This document shows, piece after piece, positions 54,136 to 64,000 of a stretch of 64,000 nucleotides of DNA (position 1 is its first letter; each line of letters begins with the position of its first letter). The DNA lies in NCBI RefSeq assembly GCF_003576645.1, contig NC_044925.1, forward strand, positions 18,238,378 through 18,302,377, read 5' to 3'. The notes under the pieces are model-generated. The model had not been told where the DNA came from and ran no database searches. It worked only from the letters and a program-made list of their open reading frames with translations. Source of the DNA: Ipomoea triloba. Taxonomy: Eukaryota; Streptophyta; Magnoliopsida; Solanales; Convolvulaceae. A program made the translations under genes and the position numbers.

Positions 54136-54609
54136 ATTTTTGTACATTTGAAAAAAATTTCAACAACCTTCCACAATTTTTACTTTGAAGACATCTTTTG
54201 GATTCCCCTCTTTCGCCCTCTATCAATAGTTATATCATGGATGAGGGTGAATGTAGCAACATGAACCTAAATCATCCATAATTTCTTTCCTTAAATTATT
54301 TTTCCAACTTAATTTTTTTTATTTTTTATTTTTGTACAAATAAAATTAATGTATAAAAATGTATCATTAAAAAATTATAATTAAAATCTTTTAAATATCA
54401 CTCCTATTGAATTGATATTTTAAAAAAAGTTTTTAACAAATTTAAATATTATAATGTCACTAGTATAGCTGTATAGGTTCATAAAGTTACTACACTAAAT
54501 TCATCATAAAGTCAAAACTGCATGTTAATAAAACCACAATGTAAGTTCATAAAATTACAATGGTCAAGTTAAAGTCATACTATTGTAGTTTCATAAAATC
54601 ACTAATGCC
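54136..54609. other. Non-coding, degenerate repeats before the CACTA element
   Basis: AT-rich. From 54430 it carries the TTCATAAAATTACTA-type repeats. No gene is seen. Confidence 0.45.
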
Positions 54610-56270
54610 CACTAGTACAAAAAGGGGCATTTGCGTCCGGAGTTTTGGACTTTTTGCGTCTGGAATACTCCAGACGCATATGCCGTAGACGCAATTGGTC
54701 CGGCCTATCTGCGTCCGGAGTTGCCCTGATGCAGATAGTCACCAGCTAGCAGTTCCGGACGCAGCTAGTAATTTTTTATTTTTTTTAAATAGACTATCTG
54801 CGTCTGGAACTTACCAGTACCAGACGCAGATAGTCATTATTATTAAAAAAAAATTATTTGATAAAAATTTAAATTGATAATAATAATAAATACAATTTTT
54901 TTCCTGTACAATATTCAAGGAGTATTTTCTTTACAGAAATAGTGACACGTTTATACTATAAATCTTAAAAAAACAATTATACATTTACTTTCTGTTTTTC
55001 CCCATCAAGCCAGGTAAATGTCAATCATTTTTCTTTCAGTGCCACTTCTTCTGTAGTTGAAATCGGATCTTGATCAACTTTATTCAACTCTCCATTTGTC
55101 CAATCTAATACCTATAGCTTTATACCTGCAAACAAGTTTGAACTTCAAAAACGAAACCAAAAATGAAGGTTGTGTGTTGACATCAACTACAACTTCAGTA
55201 TGCAAATCAAATAAGAGCTCAAAGCAGCTCCCTAGTCTCTTAAGTAGCATCTTTCCTGTAATTAATTTGCTCACATGAAACCTAAACATTCCAAACTGCA
55301 GAAAACCTAAAACCTCAAATGCAACAAATAATAATAATAATATTAATAATAATAACAATAGTCACCCTAATAAAAACATATAGTCCTTAAGCTAAAAAAC
55401 ATAAACCCTAGATTTCTCGAATCCTTCATAAAATTAACATCTTCTGTCAATTAACAAATGCAATCAGTATTGGAATTCCATAATTTTCAGAACAATGGAA
55501 AATGCAATGCAATTTAGCAAACAATATACACAATAAACTCTATACAATAATATACAAAAAGGGGCAAAGTAAATGTCAACATAAATCAAATGAATGAAAT
55601 TGAGCTAAATATAAATACGTACGTACCTAGCTTGCAGTGACCGACGAGGGGCAGTGACGATCGGCGAGGAGCTGTGCGACGACGTCATTGAAAAGCCTAC
55701 TATCCTCCCGGAGAAAGCATAGCGGCCAATCCATCTCCGTTTCTCTGCGTACAGTCAGTGAAAACCCTAGGCAAGCTTCTAACGTCTACCACTCCCGTCT
55801 CTGTTTCACGTCTACTTCGTGCTGTGGTGGCCATCGAGATGCTGTATGAAAGAGAACCAGCGACCTTTATGTTGTCGTGCGTCGGCGGAGAGGGAAGACG
55901 ATGGACGGCGCGGCGGAGGTGTGGAGATGGTGCTGTGATGGTGTGGCTATGGTGTGGGGAAAACAATCGTAACCCAGATCTAATGAACGAAAAGGCCTAA
56001 AGTAGAAAAATAATAATAATTGACTGCGTCCGAAGTAGGTACTTCGGACGCAGATGGTAACACACGCGTTACATTTGCGTCCGAAGTGCCCTCCGAAGTG
56101 GGCACTTCGGACGCAGCTGGTCAGGCATTCTTAAAAGAAATTAAAAAAATTAATTAAATAGTGAATTTTTAATTACAAAAATGCCACCACGTCACTTTAC
56201 GCTTTACGCGTCTAGTGTTTTAACTCCGGACGCAAATTGTCTTATATTTATGATCATTTTTGTACTAGTG
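54610..56270. mobile_element. Non-autonomous CACTA (CMC) element with subterminal palindromes
   Basis: Both ends read CACTAGTACAAAAA (left 54610-54623, right reverse-complemented from 56270), the CACTA signature. Subterminal regions are packed with inverted GCGTCCGGA / TCCGGACGC-type motifs (left 54630-54830, right 56020-56240), several forming complete hairpins such as ACTGCGTCCGAAGTAGG with its complement. The flanks GCC and GCG are a weak 3-bp duplication. No transposase is present. The interior carries a GC-rich gene-like block (55623-55990). Confidence 0.88.
55623..55990 (-). other. Gene-like block carried by the CACTA element
   Basis: A GC-rich segment in AT-rich surroundings. On the minus strand it reads like a 5' UTR and first exon: CCACACCATCACAGCACC, a frame with LSYSISMATTARSRRETETG and VVDVRSLPRVFTDCTQRNGD, then a possible donor GTACGTACG at about 55624. 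An exon-like piece may follow at 55050-55330 (minus). The protein family is unknown. Gene capture is inferred from composition. Confidence 0.4.
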
Positions 56271-56372
56271 GCGGATTCATAAATTACTATTGTAGGTTAA
56301 TAAATTAAAGTCATTAATAATGCATGTTCATAAAGTTAATATTTCAAGCTCATAAAATCACTATTATGGTCT

Positions 56373-56693
56373 TGTTTGGTAACATATTTAGTGTATCAGT
56401 CAATTTTGACTTATTTGACCACTATTAGTTGTTTGACTTGGTTAAACAATCAATATAAGTGTTTTATTTATTAGTTTTTTTGTAACAGCTTATTGCTCCA
56501 AAAAATTAAAATTCAAAAAGCAGCTCAAAGTAGTTTTTTCGAACAGTTTTTTAAAAAGTTATTTTGCATATAATCAACTATCAACTAACAGCTAATTTAC
56601 TAAACATCTCTCTAAAATCAGTTAATGCTATCAACTAGTCAAACCCACTAACCTAATCAGCTAACAACTATTTACCAAATACTCCTAAAATCG
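56373..56693. mobile_element. MITE with TTTGGTAA termini (copy 2, reverse of 4437-4745)
   Basis: The left end GGTCTTGTTTGGTAACATAT and reverse-complemented right end GGAGTATTTGGTAAATAGTT match the family at 4437. The interior shares TTGACTTGGTTAAACAATCA and ATAATCAACTATCAACTAAC in the opposite orientation. Confidence 0.65.
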
Positions 56694-56799
56694 TATAGCA
56701 ACTTAGCACTAGGGTGCGAACCAAAATTTCGCTCTCAACGGCTCTAGGGTTTCGCGCTATTTTTGGTTAGTTTTTTTCGCGGCGGGGTTGGGCTCGGCA

Positions 56800-57835
56800 A
56801 TGGAAGTTGAGGCAGTGCCTCCGCCGGTCACGGGCGGAGGTTCAACCGAGGGTTCTGATGGTGGTGCCAGGACAGTGAAGATGTTTAAACACCTAAAGCG
56901 GTCGTTTGTAGAGGTTGCGGCGGACGGTCCTTCTTTTGAGACGGAGGTTCCAGTTCGGTAGGAAGAAACGAACTGGTTCGAAGAGGACATCCTCGTTGAT
57001 TCTGACATGGAGGATGAACCCAGTGAGACTGATGATGGTATTCCAGTGGTGAGGTTCTCCAAGAAGGTGAGAGAAGATCTCATTAAGCCTTGGAAGAATG
57101 CTTTGTTGGTGAAATACTTAGGGAAGCCGGTGGCTTTCTCCCTATTCCAACAACGCATACTTCGTTTATGGAATCCGGCAGGCAAACCGGAATTTATTGA
57201 TGTGGGTTCGGGTTGGTTCATACTCAGATTCCAACTTCAATCGGATTGCATGCATGTGCTTGTAGATGGTCCATGGAAGCTCTTTGATCAGTATGTTGTC
57301 GCCCAGAGATGGAAACCAAAATTTGACGCCTCCATGGCGAAAGTGGAATGAATGGCGGTCTGGGTTTGTGTTCCGGGCCTCCCAATCGAATACTTCCACG
57401 AGGATGCGATCAAGGAGATCTTGGCTACGGTGGGAACGCCTCTGAAGCTAGACATGACTACGGCAGGCGTTCAAAGAGGTAAATTTGCAAGAGGTGCGAT
57501 CGAGATTGATCTAACTAAACCCCTAGTGGGTGTGGTGATGGTTGATGATCTTCCCCGAAAGGTTGAGTTTGAAGGGCTTCATACTATATGCTTTGATTGT
57601 GGGGAGGTTGGTCATCGTTCAGGATCATGCCCGAAAAACCGCAGTGAAGCTGACATGGCTCAGGGAACTCCGCAGGAGGAAGGATTGGCAGAGAATATGC
57701 ATGTGGAAGAACAACGGACACCTACCCCCATTGCGAAATATGGTGCATGGATGATCGTGAATAAAAAAAGCAAAAGGTTCGGCCAAGGTAGCGACAAAAT
57801 CTAAAGGCAAACCAAAGGAAGAAGTTGATGGACAA
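56800..57835 (+). pseudogene. LINE ORF1, 5' part, two stops, interrupted
   Basis: One continuous frame from ATG 56800 encodes a plant L1 ORF1. DUF4283 reads KPWKNALLVKYLGKPVAFSL, LWNPAGKPEFIDVG and DGPWKLFDQYVVAQRWKPKF. Then come VWVCVPGLPIEYFHEDAIKE, IDLTKPLVGVVMVDDLP and a zinc knuckle CFDCGEVGHRSGSC. TAG at 56959-56961 and TGA at 57349-57351 interrupt it; each lies in otherwise conserved context. After 57760 a 1-nt shift leads into a Lys-rich frame (AKVATKSKGKPKEEVDG) up to 57835, where an insertion begins. The 5' UTR-like sequence starts at about 56700. The protein continues at 63098. Confidence 0.85.
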
Positions 57836-59662
57836 TGTTAATTATGTCCTCGCAAGTGCACGAATCATTGTAGTAATAGTGTACAAAAGCAAGGTCGAAC
57901 CCACAGGGAATTGATACTATGCAATTTAAAGACTTGAAAATAATTGACTTAATGATTTAAAGTAGTGCTCAAAATGCAATATAAGTGCAATATCAATAGT
58001 GAAAATTAAATCAAATGCTATGTAGAGAACCAAGAACATAAATAAGAAATTAAAAACAATGAAAATAATGTTGCAAGTAGATTAACAGCTAACTGGAATG
58101 AAGCTCTAGGAACATGAATCAATAACCATTACTAGTTCTGCATGTTAAGTGCCAATCAAATTAAGGGTTCGTTCTAGCTATTGTCTGACTAATCCGTATG
58201 GCGTCCAGATTTAGTCACGTATTCTAACGGTTCATATGCTTAAAGACATTTATTTAAACTGTTAAAACCCATTAAGTCAGGAAGAACTTACGAAATACCC
58301 GGTTTATGAACCAAATAAATAATTTAATAAGTCAACTAAATTATTTATCTTTTTATCCTACATAGCATTAAATTACTAAGCATGGTATGTACTTAATAGT
58401 TCTCTCAAACAGACTAATAAAAGCTAAACTGGCCAAATTTAACTTAATTAATCGCAACCTAAATTATAAGATAAAACTTAATTAATTGGCAAGATTAAAC
58501 ATAAATTAATACATAGATGTCATGGCAATATCATCACATTCCCAGATTAACAAATTTAGCAAATCATTGTTTTTTAAATCAACAACTAATCTCGACAGCA
58601 ATAAAACTCAAGAAAATTGCACAGTAACCTAAGCTTTAGAAATCACTGCTCACAATTCACAATTGGAAATTAAAAGTTTAAATTACAAAAAACAATTCAA
58701 GAATAAAGAAAAGGAACCATGTTGTGCTGTAATTAGCTTTTGCAGGTGCGCTGAACCAAGATTTCCGCTGTTGGAGAATTGAAGCCGTACGAAATCACCG
58801 CCCAAGTTTGTCGAACTCAGAATTCCATCACCGCCACCGGAATTTGTACGGGTTAGAAGTTTAGAACGTAATAGATTGGTGATCTTTCCTCTTCGCAAAA
58901 GTCCTCTTTTTATACTGTTTCAGTCCAACCGTGTTTCCTAGTTTCCTCACAGAAACTTCTCCAGCATTTGGCTCAACTGTTATTGACTTGGACTCATTCT
59001 AAAAAAATAATAATTCAAATAGAAATAGTCTAGGAATAAGGGTCAAATAGCCCCTTCTACTACTCCAAAAAGTTCAATTAGCACCCTGAACTAAAAAAGC
59101 ATTCAATTAACTACTACAACCCTTTAAAAAAATTCAATTATCATTTTTTGTAGGTTTATATTATTTTTGTAGGTTTATTTTTATGAGTGTAAAAATAATA
59201 ATAATTTAATGGTAAAAAACAAAACAATACGCTACAGAAATCCCAACGGCAATGCTCTGTATCTAAACCTAAATCCCTAATTGCCTCTTCAACAAAGAAA
59301 TCCCAGACGACAACAACAACTTGATACAGCATCGGCAACCTTGATACGACGTCAAGCTGTCTAAAATCTTCATACGGCGTTGACAATCTTCATACGGTGT
59401 CGACAATATTCTCCAGAGCTTTGGTACACACCGCCATTGAAAGTAAGTTTAAGCAAAGCTGTGATTCAGTGACGGCGCACGAAGTTAGGGACAACAGACG
59501 GCGAACGAAGTCAGGGATAACTAACGGCGAACATCAACAGCAAAAAATCTTTCAGCAAACAAGGTGATAAATTAAAGTTTCCTGTTAAATCAATAAATAT
59601 ATGTATACTAAAGAAGGTGAATGTGTCGCTAAATACATGCTTTATCTATTCATTATTTCAAA

Positions 59663-62136
59663 ATGTGGGAGACTGTGGAGTTAATAATACATCACGATGG
59701 AACCTTTGTAAAATACCCAAGGATACTATATGAAAATGGTGAGGTTCAGTATGTCAAATTAGATCCAGATTTGATCTCTTATAATCATCTATTGAAGTCA
59801 ATGCAAGATGGAGGATATGGAAATGTAATATCTCTTTTCTATAAACTGCCACATGAACCTCTAGAAGGATTAAAAGTCTTATGTGATGATGCCACCACAT
59901 TACACTTAATTAACTTGGCAAAAAGTTGTGGAAAATGTGAAATCTATGTTGAACATGGAAGAGATGAGGAAGATTTGGTTAGCTTAGCTTTACCTGGAAA
60001 TGTTGAACATAAAGATATGTTAAATGTTGAAGAGAATGATCAATTTGAACATGAACTAGAAGAAGTAGGTGGTTTTATTGTAAATGAGGATGATGGAAAT
60101 TTGAGTGAGTATTATGATTCTGATGATCCACCTAGCCTTATATTAGAGAATGATAGTGATGATGAAGAAGTGGATCAATCTAGTAAAATTGAATATAGAC
60201 ATCCATTTTATAATATGAGATCTGAGCCACCTAAGATAGAATTAGGAATGCTATTTGTCGATAACATCCAATTTAAGAGTGCAATAATTAAGTGGGCTGT
60301 ATATAATAAAAGAAATATTTACTGGAAAAAGAATGAGCGTACAAGAGTAAGAGCAGAATGCACTGGTGAAGGGTGCCCATTTTACTGCAGTGCAAGTTGG
60401 GAAGAGAGGTACAAGTGCTTCCAAATAAAGTCAATTCATATGGTACATAGATGTAATTGCAAGTTCAAGTTAAGGGTGGTTAGCCAAAAGTGGTTAGAAG
60501 AAACGTATGAGGATAAGGTTAGGAAAGATCCCTGCATTGGTCATGTTGAACTGAAGAATCATATAAAATCAGAGTTGAAAATAAATGTATCTATCAGCAT
60601 GGTTAGAAGGGCAATCAAGAATATTCAGAAGAAAGTAAATGCAAGATTTGAAGATCAATTTAGAAGACTTAGGGATTATGCACAAGAGTGTCTTAACTCA
60701 AACCAAGGCAGCACAGTGGTGATAGAAACAAATAGAGTTGTGCCTGATGCTCCATGTGTTTTTCAAAGAATATATGTATGCTTTGGGGCACTCAAGAGAG
60801 GATTCTTAGAAGGGTGTAGGAAGATAATTGGACTTGATGGGTGTTTCTTAAAAGGATTGTTGAAGGGAGAAATTTTAACTGCAGTGGGAAGAGATGCAAA
60901 TAATCAAATGTACCCCGTTGCTTGGGCAGTTGTGGAGATTGAGAATACTTCATCCTGGAGATGGTTTCTTGAATTACTAAAGATTGATTTAAACATCATA
61001 AATACAAGTGAATGGACAATAATGAGTGACCAACAAAAGGTAATTTAACATTATACCTTATTTATTATCATCTATAATTATAATATATGGATAACTGCTA
61101 CTTGTTTATTTTGCAGGGCTTAACTAATGTGATTGCTAAGTTGTTTCCTGGAGTTGAGAGTAGAAATTGTGCAAGGCATATACATGCCAATTGGAGCAAG
61201 AATCATAGAGGAAAACTAATGAAGAAACACTTTTGGCAATGTGCTAAGTCAACATCAGAACCAGAACTTCAAGAGCAGTTACAGGCATTGGAGAAGAGAG
61301 ATAACAATGCCAAAAAAGATTTAGAGAAATATCCTTTAAGGTTGTGGTGCAAGGCTTACTTTAGAACAACCGCAAAGTGTGATATAGTTGACAACAATCT
61401 ATGCGAGGCATTCAACAGTACTCTAATTAAAGCCAGATCAAAGCCAATAATTCCTATGCTTGAAGATATAAGAGTTGCAGTTATGAAAAGGATTGCAAAA
61501 AAGATGTTGTCTATAGAAAAATGGAGTGGTAATTATGGTTCATTTATTATGAAAAAGTTGAACAATAACATTCTAGAAAGTGTTGGTTGGGAAGTGGATT
61601 TCAATGGGGATGATGGATATGAGATAAAAAAAGGAAGGCACCAAGTCAAGGTTAGCTTGGAGAGAAGAACCTGCTCATGTAGGTCTTGGGATCTTACAGG
61701 TATCCCATGTTCACATGCTATATGTGCTATATTTGATAAAGGAAGATATCCTGAAGAATATATTGATGATTGCTACACAAAGGAAGTCTACAAGAAAACG
61801 TATATGCATGCACTTCAACCAATGAATGGAGAACTTTTTTGGCAAAAAACACAATCGGAGGAGATTAAGGCACCTATTCCTAAGAGAATGAGTGGGAGGC
61901 CAAAGAAAAAAAGAAACCGAGAGCCTAGTGAGGTAGCAAAACCAACTGGAACTCACTTGTCTAGGAAAGGAAGAGTGATGACATGCAAAATATGTAACCA
62001 AAAGGGACATAACAGAATGTATTGCCCAACTTTATCTACCCAACAACCAAACTCAGTTAGAAGGGGTGGTTCTACTGGAAAGGGTGGATCTCAATGCAGG
62101 GGTGGATCTACTAGTAGAGGTGGCTTTACTGGATAG
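59663..62136 (+). CDS. mudrA-like: MURA-type transposase of the MULE, 798 aa, one intron
   Basis: Exon 1 is 59663-61039 and exon 2 is 61117-62136, joined by a 77-bp GT-AG intron in phase 0 (SDQQK to GLTNV). The N-terminal MuDR region includes LFYKLPHEPLEGLKVLCDD, followed by an acidic linker. The DNA-binding domain is around residues 190-280 (FVDNIQFKSAIIKWAVYNKR, CTGEGCPFYCSASW). The DDE transposase core contains IGLDGCFLKGLLKGEILTAV (first Asp), MSDQQKGL (second Asp) and NLCEAFNS (candidate Glu). A SWIM zinc finger reads CSCRSWDLTGIPCSH, and a C-terminal CCHC knuckle CKICNQKGHNRMYC is followed by a Gly/Ser-rich repeat. Length and domain order fit active plant MULEs. It could mobilise related MITEs here. 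Confidence 0.93.
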
Positions 62137-62517
62137 TGATTTTTGTAGTAAAAGTTATGTTTTTGTTAATCTGATTATGGTATATTGTTTTGTTAAAACT
62201 TTTGAATGCCATGGTTTTAGATTCTGGATTGCACTGCACTTTTATGACTCTCTTAAGTTTTTGGTTAAGAGTACAAGATGCAATACTATTATGACAAATT
62301 TTGATTAAGTGGTGTGCAGAATTTTAGAAGTTTTTTTATATATATTTCAGATTTTTGTTAAGTGTATATTATGCACTATACTTCGTATACTATACCCCAT
62401 TAAGTGTACTGTGTACATAAATTTTAGTATCTGATGCATATTTCAAACTAATATATTGTAGAAAATTACTAGTTTAATCATATATACGTACACAGTTTCA
62501 ACAAGCTAATACATGCA

Positions 62518-62563
<46 letters not shown>

Positions 62564-62583
62564 TAATAATAATAATAATAATA

Positions 62584-62620
<37 letters not shown>
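62518..62620. repeat. (AAT)n microsatellite inside the MULE
   Basis: Over 30 AAT units, interrupted twice, near the right TIR. A further (TTA)n at 62867-62899 lies just outside the MULE. Confidence 0.95.
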
Positions 62621-62621
<1 letters not shown>

Positions 62622-62865
62622 GTTAAAGAATTTAGACACGGAGTATTGTTTCTTAAAAAAAAAACAGAGCATTAGAATTGAAAATCCATATAAACCTACA
62701 AAAAATGGAAATTGAACTTTTTAAAAGAGTTGTAGTAGTTAATTGGATGTTTTTTTAGTTCGGGGTGCTAATTGAACTTTTTGGAGTGGTAGAAGGGGCT
62801 ATTTGACCCTTATCCCAATAGTCTAAACTAATTAATACTTCCTACAGACCATGTACTACTAAAAC

Positions 62866-62899
<34 letters not shown>

Positions 62900-63097
62900 T
62901 TAAGAAATTATTGGACTGACAAATTTTAATAACAAACTTAATTTAATAATAAAAACAACCCCAAAAATTAACAATATTATTAAAAACTACTTATAGCAAT
63001 AATAAATAAAATTAGATAAAAGTTAAGCACTAATTGCAGATTAACTATAAAAAGATTATTTAAAATAACAATAAAAATAATGCTTATCAGAAGTCAA

Positions 63098-63614
63098 GAC
63101 AAAGGTTAACAAATCGTCTGAGGGCGCAAGAACTGCCCAAACAGCAGCCGGAAGTGGGGGTGCGAGAGGCGGGATCGGCAATGCTAGTCGATCGGCGCAT
63201 CCAGTACACAGGGCCGAAAAACACTCAGGTAAGTCGAAACAAGTGGATGAGATTCCCGTTTCCAATGATTTCTCTTATTTGCAAGACTTGGAAGGACTGC
63301 AAGACACACCTATTTCGCTTGATGAGGGAACTTTGACAAAAGGTGCTCCCAAACACAAAAATCAGCGCAAGAATGGCAAGGGTAAAAAACAGTCGGCTAC
63401 GGCACCAGGGGCAACCCAAAACCATGCGGGATCTCTCGACAAGGGGGGCACGGCTCCGGGTCAACTCTTCATTTTTGGTAACTCCTTTGGCACTAATGTT
63501 AATGCAGGTGGTTACACGGCTTATTCTTCGAAGGGAAATTTTCTGATGGATAATCAGGCGACGCTTAAGGAAGGCGGTACTAATTCTTCCTTGCCGCGTC
63601 CGAATTCCCAATGA
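63098..63614 (+). pseudogene. LINE ORF1, 3' part
   Basis: The frame resumes as TKVNKSSEGARTAQTAAGSG, then VDEIPVSNDFSYLQDLEGLQ and KNQRKNGKGKKQSA, a basic low-complexity tail typical of LINE ORF1, ending RPNSQ and TGA at 63612-63614. The stop overlaps the ORF2 ATG (ATGA at 63611-63614). Confidence 0.7.
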
Positions 63615-64000
63615 TTTGTATCAGTTGGAAAATTGTAGAGGTGTGGGGAATCAAAAAACGGTGAACCACTCCAGGCTTTTAATGTGAGACCAAGAGGTGG
63701 GGGCTATCTGCTTTCTCGAAACGAAAACTAAAGATGTCGGTAAAATCAGGAAAATGGCTGAAAAGCTTGGTTTTGATAGGCATTTTGTGGTTGACCCGCT
63801 GGGGTTTGCTGGGGAACTTGCTCTTTTTTGGAGGCCTAGCATTTTTTATTTCACTATCGTTAGGTACACGACTCAAGCAATCCATGGAATTGTGGGAGGC
63901 TCGGGGATGACTCCGATTAGATTTTCTTTTGCATATGTGAGGCCTAGTCCTTTGGCCAAACATATGTTCTGGAGGGATTGTAAGTCCTACGCTAATAATA
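63611..64000 (+). pseudogene. LINE ORF2, APE endonuclease N-terminus, cut by window end
   Basis: The start MICISWK is followed, after a 2-nt shift, by NCRGVGNQKTVNHSRLL, a stop at about 63681, then GAICFLETKTKDVGKIRKMA, LGFDRHFVVDPLGFAGELAL and TPIRFSFAYVRPSPLAKHMF. This matches the plant L1 endonuclease (NCRGLG, ETK, G..GGLALFW). The frame shift and the stop show decay. Reverse transcriptase would lie beyond the window. Confidence 0.85.

Larger units (their letters stand above)
59033..62816 (+). mobile_element. Full-length, apparently autonomous MULE (3,784 bp)
   Basis: TIRs of about 126 bp: left 59033-59158 begins GGAATAAGGGTCAAATAGCC, right 62690-62816 reverse-complemented begins GGGATAAGGGTCAAATAGCC, over 90% identical by eye. 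The flanks 59024-59032 and 62817-62825 are identical AATAGTCTA (9 bp). One intron-containing transposase gene without stops fills the interior. An (AAT)n run lies between the gene and the right TIR. High TIR identity, perfect duplication and open frame indicate a recent insertion. Confidence 0.94.
57836..63097. mobile_element. Unclassified element inserted in the LINE and carrying the MULE
   Basis: LINE ORF1 stops at 57835 and resumes at about 63098. GACAA is present at both borders (57831-57835, 63098-63102), a possible short duplication. Without the MULE the insert is about 1.47 kb. Its left end has AAGTGCACGAATCATTGTAG, AGCAAGGTCGAACCCACAGG and, around 58700-58950, GC-richer sequence ending TTTTATACTGTTTCAGTCC. 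No protein or clear inverted repeats were found, so the class is unknown. Confidence 0.5.

Noticed and set aside
62478..62672. Tyr/Ile/Leu-run frame on the minus strand
   Set aside because: It is translation of the (AAT)n microsatellite inside the MULE.
57836..63097. An LTR retrotransposon as the insert in the second LINE
   Set aside because: The left border begins TGTTAATTATG, but the right border does not end in CA directly before a clean 5-bp repeat, and no second LTR copy is seen. Only a weak GACAA repeat is present.
1..64000. CRISPR arrays, bacterial operons or phage-like systems
   Set aside because: Tandem arrays here are degenerate minisatellites without spacer structure, and all genes are eukaryotic with introns.

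Overview
This window is nuclear DNA of a flowering plant, most likely a eudicot. Genes are split by GT-AG introns, the background is very AT-rich, and plant-specific families are present: MIR395 precursors, a NAC factor, a G-type lectin S-receptor kinase, a B1-type cyclin, MULE, CACTA, hAT and Helitron DNA transposons, L1-type LINEs, a TRIM and tRNA-derived SINEs. The species cannot be fixed from the sequence alone; an asterid, perhaps Convolvulaceae, is only a guess. The window is gene-poor and transposon-rich. It contains one 25-N gap (14924-14948) and a single N at 24903.

Host genes. Two paralogous MIR395 loci lie about 47 kb apart (905-1240 and 47778-48066). Each has two hairpins on the minus strand, and their flanks are also duplicated. 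A divergent, intronless NAC-domain gene is at 5472-6356 (-). A complete eight-exon B1-type cyclin (446 aa, destruction box and cyclin box) is at 49506-51991 (-), with a TATA-like box and an MSA-like AACGG motif upstream. A seven-exon G-type lectin S-receptor-like kinase at 37379-41446 (+) is a pseudogene with four lesions, one of them a solo LTR. A second, short fragment of the same gene family is at 27127-27470.

Mobile DNA. 0-12 kb: MIR395 cluster 1, NAC gene, three foldback elements and palindromic repeats. 11-17.4 kb: minisatellites, two tandem Helitron 3' ends, and a decayed plant-mobile-domain gene that appears twice around the N gap, probably an assembly artefact. 18-26 kb: SINE, several MITE-like elements, an hAT transposase remnant and a reverse Helitron end. 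27-30.5 kb: S-RLK fragment, SINE and an internally deleted LINE. 31.6-36.7 kb: a 5.15-kb element with terminal inverted repeats and a perfect 9-bp target duplication, carrying a gene-like leader, a minisatellite and a nested TRIM. 44-48 kb: minisatellite, MITE, MIR395 cluster 2. 52.8-56.7 kb: Tourist-like MITE, nested hAT-like element and a CACTA element with a gene-like insert. 56.7-64 kb: a LINE split by an unclassified element, which itself carries a full-length MULE with an intact 798-aa transposase, ~126-bp inverted repeats and a perfect 9-bp target duplication.

Unifying theme. At least six elements here have long inverted repeats and 9-10 bp target duplications, the mark of Mutator-like transposition. 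One of them encodes an apparently intact transposase. The most biologically interesting host feature is the duplicated MIR395 locus (sulfate-assimilation control), in which both mature isoforms are preserved.
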